Below are positions 35,986-47,925 of a stretch of 64,000 nt of DNA, piece by piece. Under the pieces are notes generated by a model. The model worked only from the letters and a program-made list of their open reading frames with translations, was not told the DNA's origin and made no database searches. Origin of the DNA: Watersipora subatra (lineage: Eukaryota; Bryozoa; Gymnolaemata; Cheilostomatida; Watersiporidae); contig NC_088717.1 of assembly GCF_963576615.1 (NCBI RefSeq), positions 25,013,344 to 25,077,343 of the forward strand, in the 5' to 3' direction. The position numbers and the translations under genes are program-made. The number at the start of each line of letters is the position of its first letter. Within the stretch, counting starts at the first letter, position 1.

Positions 35986-36334
35986 ATGTTTAAGCTGCAC
36001 CAGGATAAGATGCCAGACTAAAAGTAGAGTATGACTAGTGGCTGCACCAGCCAGATATTGAACTTATTGAACTGCGTGTTATTTAGCATTAATATCCATC
36101 AATTAGCGGGCAAACGCCTACACGATGACAAACCTACTTACATAAACCCAAACCATTATGACATGCTCAAGGGACAAGGCAGGCCGTCTATGAGTTACTT
36201 TATGCTAATTGATATTGGAAGCTCTATTCGAGTGACAGTCTATGTGTATGTGTGTATTTTCAGCTATGTTAGAATGCGATTACGAAAAAGAGCAAGTTTG
36301 CTTCTAGATATCTGATATATGACATGTTATATAT

Positions 36335-36487
36335 ACTATAGGCCTACATATATATACATACTGTACATATATAATGTACATATATATACATACTGTAGGC
36401 CTACATATATACTGTACATATATATACTGTACATATATATACTGTACATATATATACTGTACATATATATACTGTACATATATATAC

Positions 36488-36567
<80 letters not shown>

Positions 36568-36612
36568 CAGTATATATACCATATAATATAGCAAATATAT
36601 ATATATATAGGC
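36335..36612. repeat. 15-bp repeat running into (AT)n
   Basis: ACTGTACATATATAT repeats with period 15 from about 36420 to 36495, then AT dinucleotides to 36560. The Tyr/Ile-rich frames here are by-products. Confidence 0.95.
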
Positions 36613-39600
36613 TATATTAAAAATGAAAAGGTGTCAGAGTGCAGGAAGGCAAAGAAGCCAGAGGTGTTTAGATTGAAAAAAAAGTACATTTCTGGTAGAG
36701 ATAATAATTCAAACATATATCTTAGGAAACAAACTGTTGCTCATTGGGAGAGAGCTACCTCCATCTTTCCATCTTCTACAATATGTTTGTTATCTACCTA
36801 CGCTGGTTTTTATAATCCATTACCACAAAACTCTTAAAAGTGTTCTTACATATTGCATTTTTTGCTCATTTTTAATTTGCAATCTGTATTCATTTTTTTG
36901 GTAAAGAGAGAAAAAAATGATACATAAAACTACATATTTTCTTAACGACTTAGGCTGAAATCTGGCAAAACAACTAGTACACCTGCCATCAATGGTGAAG
37001 TACGCAACTGGCTGAGGCATTTGTCATGAGAATTGATAGCCATTCTCCTCAATCATGTTAACGAAACTGCAGTAACCCGGGCCCTCCTCATTCGCAGCCT
37101 CAGTGCATCGTGGCTTCGTTAATAGCTGTTTCTTATTATACCTGATTCATGAGAGGAACGGAAGTCAACAGAAATAACTTCAACAAATACAAAAGAAAGC
37201 TCTTGACCTCTGAGCCCTTTAAATTTAAATTTAGTTTCTTGAAACAAACATTGCTGGACTTTTTTGCTATTCATGAGGATCGCTCTGGCAACAAGCCAGT
37301 GTTCCTTGCTATTGAAATACTGAAGAAACAAGCCAGTTTAGATTGTTGTTGTCAGGTAGGAGAACACAGGGAGCCAAATGCTATAACTCTTGGCTCCAGC
37401 TTTTTGTACTCAAACAGGCTCACAAAACATAATCTAAAAAGTATATAAATATTGAAATTGAAAAAATATATAAACTATGCTTGATGTTATGGATGAGCAA
37501 GATTAAGGGTTGATGCTGCTTCATAATTGTTCACTTTCTGCTGTCAGCGGAGGAAAGTGTCACCCATTAAGCTACACACATTAATGTCAGTAAGCTAGGA
37601 ATCACTGTAGTGTTTTGGCACCATATATCTGATATAAACAACCAAGGTAGGTCAACTTACTTCTGTCCTAGCTGCACAGTTTTTCTAGCAATCAGTCAGC
37701 CCGCGGTAAAACATAGATTGATTCTTAGAAAGTCTCGGTTGTCATTAGATAGATCCACATAGTCTAAGTGACGAGCAAGAGGGATACTTCAGGAAGTCAT
37801 ATAAAGATGACCTCGCACAAAACTTTAGCAGATTTTATCAGAAAGCATGGGTATGTTTCTATCATTTGTGATGTTTTTTGATGTTTGAGGTGATCTGACT
37901 GCCAGGATGTTTCAAGATTAAAATGGGCAAAACTTGATCGTTGTTAAAACGCTCAGAAGAAACATATATGCCAAAACGACGTCACGAGTAGCGAGGCTGT
38001 TTGTCTCTCTCCTTACTGGTATTGGCTATTGTATTCAAGTTGCAGCGTTACGTATCTCTATTCTGTCGGTCTCTTTGTCGAAGTGCAAATATAGATGTCA
38101 TAATCGCACCTTCGCTTGAATCTGAGTGTTCCAAGTAAGGATCTCATTCAATTCATCTCATTCATTCCTAATCGCGATTTCGCTTGAATCTGAGCTTTTC
38201 AAGAAAAGAGCTCATTCAAACAATTATACCTCTGGACTGAGTAGGTCAACAAAGACAATGTTACATCAAACTGAAGCTTGATGTCTAGTCTTAGCTTTAT
38301 ATTGATACTATTTCCATTTACATCCCTTCGATGATGCAAGTTCAAAACTGTCAAACTTTGACTTAACAGCTAATGAGATAAAACAGTTTGATTTAGAGTC
38401 TAAACTATCACACAATTGTTTGAGCTCTGTTGAGAGGTTTGCATCATGTGGTTGGTTGATGCAGCGTCATATGTTCGCATCATGTGGTCTATTGATGCTG
38501 CCTCACTTGTTTGGTCTTGTGACTGATCAACAGAGCAAACTGATATGAACCCAAGATTACATGACTTTTTGGTAGAATCTAGTATACAAATTATTTGATC
38601 TGCATTGTTGTTTTGGTAGTAGTAATTTTCAGATCCGATGCAATTGTTAGCACAACCAGTAAACTTTCCAGAGGTCTGATGGTAGCCCCCTGTTCACAGG
38701 TCAAACGTTCAAGACCGCAATACCAAGGCAGCTCCCTTATTGGGTTGGGAATACTAGAGAAGTTACAAAACAAGTTCCACCCTTTAACCAAAGAAAACAT
38801 TATTCGACTAGTGAAGACCACCACTCCTAATTACTTTCAGCCATTTACGTAACAGCAATCTGGGTAAGGTGCTGATAATATATATCTAAATAACCTTGCA
38901 ATTTAAGACAGAATTCAATGGCACAATTAATGATACTTCTCACCAATGCTAATGATATCATTTTCTCCCTCCCACATCTAATACTGAAATTATTCTGAAC
39001 CTATCTACGGCCTAACCTACATTAGGCTATAAATTACTTGCAAATTTAGATACCAGGGCATGTCGGTTACATGGGAAGCAATATGAGTGACATATTGACA
39101 TATGAGTGTTCCAACATACATAATTTTGAGATACAAGGAAAATTGTGAACAAACTTTTGCTATGAAATATGAGACAAATTTGATATACGAGCATGCGAGA
39201 TAGTTCCTGGCGCGGCCGCTAGGTTACCGAGTAGGTATGCAAAGGGTCACATATGAGAGCAGAACTGCTCAATCTGTCTCGTCAGACCAGAGAGGATTTA
39301 GGAAGGCTGGCTTAAAGTGAAAGCAAGAAAAACTAGAGTTGGGTTTAGTATAATGTAAGATTTAAACTTATTGTTAAGTGTGTGTATGGTGAGCTAAGTT
39401 CATTTAAATTAAACTTAATGTTTATGTAATGTTACATAGCGTCACAAAGGTTTACTGTATTAAATGTGTTGCCGTTGAGTTTCTCAGAATGGCAGTAGCC
39501 ACTACCTACCGTTTGTCTCAGGTAAGAGCACTCTGTACAGTGATGTGCATATAATGCCATATTTTATGGCAGATCATAACCACGATGTAGGTATTTGTAA

Positions 39601-40527
39601 CTTTTTGAGTAAAGCAGTGAATTACAACAGCTACAAACATGTTTTGTCCATTGTAATATCCTGTTTTAGCGGTTTTTAAAAGATGGTAACCATTTAATTT
39701 GCATCTAGTTATTTTATATATGAAATACTGATGTGAGATACAAATGACTTTACATACGAGCTCGGTTTCAGAAATCATCTAGTTCATATTTTAAGGTATT
39801 GCTGTACGAGGAAGGAAATTTTCTAATGTTAGCCGACCTTTATATAATGGTGGAGTGTAGGAAAAAGTGAGCTGTTTTTTCCGGTTCAGCATACAAAGGA
39901 AGAATAGTAAATAGTACCGTGGAAGGTATTATAAGACATCTGTGTGGGCAGTAACAGTGCATAGTTTTGTATACCCATTTCTTTCAATTGATTATTGCGA
40001 GCGATTTGCATTGTTACTGATCAGCGACCTCAACAGCTGTGCGCATGCTGACATGTGAAATCATGCTGCCATGCCAACAGTATCAACAAATGCATTAAGT
40101 AACACGCATTTATCACGAGCCTAACCATTGCGAGATTAATCATGTCATATGATTCATGCAGCAAGGGCATTTTGCTTTCGCTTGCCGCCAATTATGTCTG
40201 TGACAGTGCGATGTGGCAAAGGAAGGAATTCTGTGCATGCTGGAAATGACATGAGATTGCTGTGTGGTGCATAAATTATATTTTATCTAGGCCGCAGCAA
40301 TGGCTGCAAATTCAGTTGACGGTTGAAAGGGTAGTAGTCGTGTAAAAACAGGCCCATTAAAAATTTGAATCTGTTTGAATCAAATTTCAATTTTGAATTG
40401 AATTTCAAATCAACAAATTTGAAGTTGTTACGTAATTAAAGAGATATATTTTAACAACAAATAAAACTCACCAAAAACTTTACAAAATAAATAAATGCTG
40501 AAAAATGTTGCTTGGAAGCAAGTATGA
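36613..40527. other. No gene seen apart from one MITE
   Basis: The plus-strand frame 37149-37448 (99 residues, Lys-rich) is the most protein-like but has no family resemblance or clear borders. 40375-40425 is an AT-rich palindromic run (AATTTGAA repeats). Confidence 0.4.
37798..38215. mobile_element. Long-TIR MITE family 2, left arm and core
   Basis: AGCAGATTTTATCAGAAAGC, GCCAGGATGTTTCAAGATTA and CGCTTGAATCTGAG match the other copies; the right arm is missing. A 50-bp stretch with ATCGC(AC)TTCGCTTGAATC is tandemly repeated at 38102-38205. Confidence 0.65.
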
Positions 40528-41037
40528 CTAGCTGACTTCTTCATCGCTCTCTGTCAGCGTTGGCATCTGAGTTACGCAGTGACTGAGAGTAGGTGAGCTA
40601 GCGAGAGTGGCTGTCAGCGCTTCCAGCCATGAGTCTACTTCTCCTTCATGCGATATAACAATTAGCATAGATTGTCCATCAATATCTTTAGTCGGTGTCA
40701 CCCTTATGCAATCTTTCCCAACACGCTCAACGTGAGTGTTCTTTAGATTGATACATCTCTGTTTGTTATTGGTGACTGACTTTGAGCTAAGAACCATGTA
40801 GTGGTCTAGGATTGTCTTGTAGACTTTCGCTCTGGCAGCTATTTTCTTTTGGCTGTTTATTTGTATAAAAAGAAGGCCCGATTTCTGCATGTGGTGGTCG
40901 GAGCATGGTCTTTTATCATTAACAGTGTTGTTGTTGTCCTCTGGATATTGCCGTAGCGTGGGTAGCCTTGGATGTTGATTTGCAGGAATGCACTCACACA
41001 CTACTTGAGATTTTTCTGTGTCCCTCATGCTCCGTGG
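40528..41037 (-). CDS. Gene C terminal exon (PH domain)
   Basis: Open reading for 170 codons including the stop, after a polypyrimidine tract and CAG at 41038. Balanced amino-acid composition and a complete PH-like strand/helix pattern make it a genuine exon. Residues PRSMRDTEKSQVVCEC precede the domain as a low-complexity lead. Confidence 0.75.
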   Translation of the reverse strand, partial: PRSMRDTEKSQVVCECIPANQHPRLPTLRQYPEDNNNTVNDKRPCSDHHMQKSGLLFIQINSQKKIAARAKVYKTILDHYMVLSSKSVTNNKQRCINLKNTHVERVGKDCIRVTPTKDIDGQSMLIVISHEGEVDSWLEALTATLASSPTLSHCVTQMPTLTESDEEVS

Positions 41038-44000
41038 CTGCAATAAAAATCGGTTCCAATTGTTTGCAAAATCAAAACAACACACACATTAGTCATGCTA
41101 ACCGACCATTTCCCCTATAAGGAAAATATGTTGCCCTAATTGGACACTCAGACTTGTGGGAACAATGAATCGAAGCTACTAGTGGTATTAAGCATGAGTC
41201 ATAAGCACCACTCTGAGGATGTCATTTGTAGTTGCAACGATTGACACCAGCAAATAATAGGCACCATTAGCCTGTTCGACAAGTCCAGCAGGTATAGTAT
41301 GCCAAGCCAGTATCAACAGTCAAAAACATGAGGTTAGAATTTCATATGATGACAGGATATATCAAGTACTTGCTACTGAAGTTCACCGCTATTGAGATAG
41401 GAAATATTCGTAGGTTGCGAAGAGAAAGGAACTGGAGTTCAACAAGGTTAGCTCTACTAGATTTATGTAACTTACTTCAGTGAACAAAGAAATACCTATA
41501 TTAAAGCTGAGAACCACCCAATGACAAAACATTTTCCTTTGACACAGTGAATAGGTATAGGCGTGTGCTAGTCATTCTTTTGTATATATGGATTTCCAGT
41601 TTCACACCTATGAATATACGTTAGTCACAATGACTACCGCCCGAAATGTAACACCTCAAGCGATGTTAGCGAAAAGTGCTTAAGAGAGCCTGATGTGCAA
41701 ATAGGGTGCGGCTCAGCATTTAAAAAGTTGTCACTTTTGTTTCGAACAGCTACTCCGCTTGTCAATGACATTTGTCATCAGCTTGTTTACAATCTGTATA
41801 ATTTCATCTATTTGGTTTCCTTTCCAGAATGACAAAAACTCATGAAGGCCACCTGCCTTTAACAATGGCCAACTGCCATCCCTCATGTTGTTTATCAGTT
41901 ATGCAAACATAAATGTGAAACTTGACAAGCTGAACGAAGATTGATTAACCTTATCAGAAGGACAATGGCTAACTCTTCCATAACAGTAGCCAAACAAGAC
42001 AGTTGTATCGAAGCTGAGATGAGGCCACTTGTAATTTGAAGTTGCCTAGTAATCTTGTCAACATTTTATAGGGACAACGAGTACACAGTAAAGAAGCTAG
42101 GGTGTTGAACCCCTTCAACCCACAAAGAGATCTCACATTTCAGATGAGGTCTTGTGGCTGGGGCCTGTGCCAATCAGTAGAGGGTTAATAGCCTTAGATA
42201 GTTGATAAACAAGATGCTCTGTGCTCAGAGGCCTCATGCCTTGCCATACTCGGTTACAAAGGCTAGATATGTAACTAGTATGTTTTAGTACAATTTAGAT
42301 CATTTAAAGAGGAATTTACTAAAAGTTTCAGTAGATAATATCAGAAATCATATCAAAAATCATATGAGAAATCATATCAGAAATCATATCAAATATTTCT
42401 TTCAATGCGAATTTTTTGATATTTGAGGTTATTGGACTGTCAGGATGTTTCAAGATTAAAATCGACAAACTTGATTGGGGTTAAAACACTCAAGATTCAA
42501 GCGAAAGTGCGATTATGACGTCTATAGTCGCACTTTGACAAAGAGACCGAGAGAATAGAGACGCATAACGCCGCAACTTGAACACAATCCTTGATGAGAG
42601 ACAGGTAGCTGCGCACGGAACACAATCCATGATGAGAGACAGGTAACTGCGCAAGTACAGACGTCTATTAGCTGCACACGGAACACAATCCATGATGAGA
42701 GACAGGTAGCTGCGCACGGAACATAATCCATGATGAGAGACAGGTAGCTGCGCAAGTACAGACGTCTATTGAGCGTAGTAAACGTGATCAAGTTTTATAG
42801 AGTTCAATCTTGAAACTTCTTGGCAGCCAGATTAAAAACATCAAAAACACTCGTCAATGATAGAAAAAATACCTACACTTTCTGATAAAATCTACTAAAA
42901 TTTTGTGTAAGTTTATCTTTAAAACCTGTCAAAGGTGAAACAGGTTTTCGTAATGTATTGCATACAAGCAAATCCTTCTCATTGCTAAATCTCTACAGGA
43001 AGCTATTTCTAGTTCCTCATTTCACAACCAGAGGATAGTAAACAAGAAAGGTGACACATAGATATCTAACTTCAACCCAGAATGCTATGGGACAGACAGT
43101 AGAGACTGTCTGTCAGATCAAGGTACCAGCATAAGAACGTTTAGAAATGGTCAGACACTTATCCTCATGGGATGAGCTCAACAGAAGTGAAAATAGAAGC
43201 GCAGCGAGACGCTAGCAACAGTGGTTCAATATTTTCGCTCATTTGTCATGTTCAAAACAAAGTGGCTTGTCGTTATGTTTCATTGATATGAGAAATTTGT
43301 AAAGAACTTTGCTCTAATTTGACCACACCTCATGTGAGGAATTGGTCTCATGAGTCCAATAACCTTAAAAATAACAATAGGCCTATCTGAATGGAACAGA
43401 CACATAAAATAGAAACAGTTGTATGATGCTACCACGATGAACAACCTGCAATTCACTGACCACTAAATAGATTACGTTTGACCAAATCCTTCAGTTTTTG
43501 TGAGATCGGTCTATGAGTGCGAGTTTATGAATTGTAGTGGTCCGCCATCTTTGTAAACGACTTTTACTGTTGAAAACACGAAGCTTCTGCAATTAATTTT
43601 CGCAAACGACGCTGTTGTTCGAGATTTTGTTCAGGTTGAACACGTTTTCCAGAAAACCCAGATATAAACTCAAAATTACACAAAAAATACCATTCAATAA
43701 CGTAAAGTGAACGACCGTGTCGATTGTTTGTCTACAAATATGGCGCCATTTCCGCGAATGAGTGCATGTGCAGATGAGTTGATGACTTCAGAAAAACGAA
43801 GGATTATCCCAGCACATCTTTAACTACTTTCATCCAGACAGTTACCTCTAATATTTGTGACAGATCTTAAGAATGATTGTCAAAGGCCAAAGTCAGCACT
43901 GGGAGTATGACACTATATTACAGCCAAACAGTCTAAACAACATGCGGGTCATTGCACCAAGATGTTGTGTTGTTCTATGCCCGTTTAATCACTTATCGAT

Positions 44001-44915
44001 ATAAATGACAAAATTCAATGTTTTTAGATTTCTTCATCCGAACTAATCAATCATGTGACTTACTATCTGATAGCAGCAACTTTTACTATTGAAACTTGGT
44101 AGATAACCAGTTTATTAGCTTTTCAATGGGTCATGTGATCAAAGTTGGCCCCACAATGCTTGTCCACTCAGACCCAGCAATATACATACTGTTGATCTAA
44201 TGACAAAAACAGCAAGTTGACTGAAACCGACCTGCAATTACCAAGAAAACCAACACTCCTATTCAGCTGTAATCAGCTTTGACTATCATCAAAACTTCAA
44301 ACCTATACCGACCCGCTGAGCATCATTGCTTGCAATGCCAGTATTCCATCCAAATAAGCAGATTCCATTTAATCTTCTGTACGACCTTTAGCCTTTATTT
44401 AACCTGCCACCTTTGATCACAAGCGCGTTGCGTTTATCTCATGTATAGCTTAGCAAACTGTCTTTAGCTGGTGATAACGCCGTCGTCGTGTTATGACATG
44501 TTGCCATGATGTTGTGACACGTTTTTGTATCATATCTTAATAGCTAGTAGCCGTACTCTGGCATCTCTAGCCAAAGCAATATCGACTACCTTCATTATCG
44601 TGTAAATAAATTATCTAACAAATTATCAGAACAAAAGACGATATCCAACATCATGGCATACGATATCTCATGTGATTTTGCGAGCCTGACCTATGACACT
44701 CTTTTGAAAAGAGTCATTTAGTAAATTACAATGATTTTTGATTTTAGTAACTGATGCATTACCTAGAAACAAATGCAAAACCTACGCTCAGAGTTTTAGC
44801 GAGACATGCACAATCTACAGCCAGGTCAGAAGTCTTAGTAACCGAAACACTGTGGTCATAAGGATATAAGTTATAGTGAAAAGATTTATATTATGCTAAA
44901 AATACATACCTGCAT
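40528..44915 (-). CDS. Gene C: small PH-domain protein (2-exon model)
   Basis: The main exon, 41037-40528, follows the acceptor TTTTTATTGCAG in phase 0 and encodes 169 residues ending LTESDEEVS. About 100 C-terminal residues look like a pleckstrin-homology domain: KSGLLFIQI (strand 1), ILDHYMVLSSKS, CINLKNTHVERVG, SMLIVISHEGEVDSWLEALTATL, with the Trp of the last helix in place. PH domains usually bind phosphoinositides or proteins at membranes. Upstream, ATGCAG before GTATGT (ATG at 44915) would give Met-Gln and join in frame, making a 171-residue protein with a 3.9-kb intron. Exons upstream of that point, an internal start at Met-Arg-Asp, or a longer protein are alternatives. The family is not identified. 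Confidence 0.6.
41515..41830 (+). repeat. Dispersed repeat R1, copy 2
   Basis: Matches 33920-34335 along its length with small indels; lies in the intron of gene C. Confidence 0.7.
42310..42925. mobile_element. Long-TIR MITE family 2, copy with internal tandem repeat
   Basis: The left arm has CAGGATGTTTCAAGATTAAA near 42441; the right arm has CTGATAAAATCTACTAAAAT near 42880. The core is expanded by the minisatellite at 42590-42765. It lies in the long intron of gene C. Confidence 0.65.
42590..42765. repeat. Composite minisatellite inside a MITE copy
   Basis: Units carry CATGATGAGAGACAGGTAGC with alternating GCGCACGGAACA and GCGCAAGTACAGACGTC ends; four to five units. Confidence 0.9.
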
Positions 44916-44990
44916 TTCTCAGAAACTACAGTCCTTGAAATAGCTTGATCAACTGAATAACGAAACAGCGTGATCTTTCACGGCACAAAG
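44910..44990 (-). other. Candidate first exon of gene C (5' UTR plus ATG-CAG)
   Basis: The minus strand reads GAAATGCAG then the donor GTATGT at 44909. The ATG is the last but one codon of the exon and is in phase 0 with the PH exon. The upstream limit is not defined; 44990 is nominal. Confidence 0.4.
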
Positions 44991-47434
44991 CGAAGGATAT
45001 GCTACGAGTAATTGACTAATGCCTATGTTCTTATGGCTCTTGATGGAGAATTGACCGGTTTTTGTTTTATAAGCTACAGCTTTCTTGTAGACTTGATTCC
45101 TATCATTATTATTCGAAGTTGAGGCTTGGACACGTCTCGTAGATCACTAAGAGCTCAGCAAGCACTTAAACCATCAAACAAATTATCCAATTGGAAGTCA
45201 GTGCGGTGCTTATCGCGTGACAACGACAGAAAGCAGTCAACTGAAAGAAAACAATTTACCGGTTAAACTGATTTAGCTGAATTGGCTTTTTAAAAATCTT
45301 TAGTGAAATATTTTACTAAAAATGTTTAATGCAGCAAAATTTTAAAACATTATTTTTGCAATGAGAGTTACTACAACACTATGTTTCAAAATCTTAGTCT
45401 TCTAGTAGAATTATTGATTTTAAGTAAATTGCATCGTCTTTGCCTGAGTGTTTGTCCAGTACGTAATGGCTCTATTCATCTGACAGGGCGTAATCACTAT
45501 TTGTGCTAAGATATAGTGATTAGAGTGGATGGCTGCCTCAGGTTCTAGATGAATCACAGATTAAAGATATTCTAAGGCCTTGATGAGAGTCAAATAATCA
45601 CAGAGATCGGCTGCTAGCTATTGAGTAAATAGTTCCAGATTTTAACACTGTTGACAACTACCAAAAACAGAACCTCGAAGCTTGCTTTGGGGAAAATCAA
45701 AAATAAAAATTGATACTATCATGCATTAGTTATACAAACATTCGAAACAACAACAACAACAACAACAACAACTGCCACCGAAGCAAATGGCTATCATCAA
45801 TTACTCTTACTTGTCATTTCTGGTTAGAATGGCAAACTAATAAAAAAATTAATGTTTCGCGATGCTATGACACATACTGAAGAGTTCAAAGCATTCTGGG
45901 CATAAATCAGATGGTCAACTCTTGGCAAAAAACCAAACTGTTACAATTAATCTAAGTTCTTTCTTTCAACTGCTGCTTTCGAGCTCTGGCTTTGCTCAAA
46001 TTTGAATCGTCATTACACCCCAGAGGTGATCCAAGTTCCGGATGTAATTTCACCTGAGAATGCAGTTATTAACATACAAATATTGCGATTTACAAACATT
46101 TGCTGTTGAGATTAAACTTCCGCCAGCCAAGCTAACGCACTACGCGTTGGCCAAACATTTCTTGACTCAATAAATTTCACGTCATGACATTTCAATGGAA
46201 TATTGCCCAATGCTCAATAAGACCATTATAGGGTCACCCGATGTGGTACGGAAGGTATGTAAACACTCGCCTATTTGAATTCATGCCTTGCTTTGTCTGC
46301 ATTCATGGAGACAAATGGACATTCATGAAGCAAATACGCAGGCTTTTCTCCTACTATACACTTATCAGTGTAAAAACAAGGAAAACATTGAAATGCCTTT
46401 GAGAAAGCATTTTTCATAAATTAGCGCAACTCTTGTATCTGTGAGCTACGGTGCATTTCAGAAATGTGATGCACAATCAGCAATGGAGATATGAGAATCC
46501 ATCTATGGGTTTATGGTGAAATTTCACATGCCAGTTATTAGATGCATATGAGGAACCCTTTCTTAAATCAATTTTCAAGTATTTTACCATTTTATTTTTC
46601 AGGTTATTTTTCTGCTTCTGTAGGTTTGCACATACTACATACCGCTGGCAATGTTAGTCGTAATAAGAATACCTTTCACAACACTTTGTTATTTGGAGGC
46701 CTCAGGAAAAGGAGGGAGAGGAGTAGAACAAAATGGTCGACAGGAAATGTAAGGGAGTTCATGAGCTGGCAGCATGCCATTGATCATGTCACAAGTATTC
46801 CGTCAAAATAGGCTACTTTGGTGGCTCATACCACCGAAAGAGGAAAATAGTGTGCCAACATTTTTTAGACACTAAGGCATTGTTTTTGACTCCCGGAGTG
46901 CTAAATTTTATTTTGGTTAGAACAATCTTCTTAAAAAAGTACAAAAAAAGTTTTTACATTACGATTGGAAACAAGCTACTGCATATTAACCCTATATATC
47001 TTAAGCATTAGAATATAATTTACGCAGCTCACTTAAAAACAAGATCACGTCATGAGAGATTTCCTTATTAGATCTGCAGTTGGCGTGCCTCGGGCATTAA
47101 AGTAGCAATCGTATACTTTACTAACACAAAGCTCCTGTCACCCTCATCATGCAATAGCTCTGCCTACGTCAACTAAATGAGATTACGTAGTCATCCAATT
47201 TTAATTGCCTGGCGAAGATTTTTGACATATTAGATAGCCACAGTATTATGTGTTTATTTGGTCCTGTCATGTAGCAGAAGACAAGCTTATACCTCCTTTT
47301 CAATGATATGATACAATTCGGCAATGATAAGGGTATACCCTTGGCCGAGTATAGTTCAACAAAAAGGACATCCTCAATTCAGTAGTCATTTGATTGGTTT
47401 GACGGAAACATCCTGCTGTGGCAGCTTCAAATCT
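44991..47434. other. No gene seen
   Basis: The plus frame 46542-46811 lacks domains. A (CAA)n run is at 45746. Confidence 0.4.
45746..45775. repeat. (CAA)n microsatellite
   Basis: About eight CAA units in non-coding sequence. Confidence 0.9.
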
Positions 47435-47925
47435 TTCTTTCAAGATGAATTTGCACAACATTTTAGTAGATTGTATCAAGAAGTATTGGTAATTTTCTAT
47501 CATTTGTGATTGTTTCTGATGTTGGAGGAGATTTGAGGCCCAGCTTGTTTCAAGATTAAAATCGATAAAACTTGATGCCGTTATAATCAAGATAACCAGT
47601 TAGATCAAGTGAAGTTGTGATTATGATGTATATAGTTGCAAAGAGACTGACAGCATAGAGACGCGCAACGCTTCAACTCGAACGAACGCAATAGCTGAAA
47701 TCAACTATCTCAATTTCAACAGTTAGTTATATCATTTTGCACGTAGTTTTCTTCTGAGCATTTTAACAGCAATCGATTATTGTCGATTTTAATCTTGAAA
47801 CATCCTGGCAGTCGGATCACCTCAAACATAAAAAACATTCACAAATGATAAAAAAATACCGATACTTTCAGATAAAATCTACCAAAATTTTATGTGAGTT
47901 CATCTTTCACACTTATAACAGGTTG
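47435..47925. mobile_element. Long-TIR MITE family 2, full copy
   Basis: The left arm 47440-47580 and right arm 47770-47925 are inverted relatives, sharing TTTCAAGATTAAAATCGA and its complement. This is the best place to define the ends, since the outer AAGATGAA(T/C)T sequence appears on both sides. Confidence 0.7.

Larger units (their letters stand above)
41038..44909 (-). other. Proposed gene C intron
   Basis: Holds repeat R1, a MITE with a minisatellite, and otherwise unmarked sequence. I found no further exon convincingly in frame with the PH exon. Confidence 0.35.

Noticed and set aside
36304..36594. Tyr/Ile-rich frames on both strands
   Set aside because: They arise from the 15-bp TATATACTGTACA repeat and the AT microsatellite.
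42490..42791. Repetitive minus-strand frames (CLSS, VPCA motifs)
   Set aside because: Products of the composite minisatellite inside a MITE.
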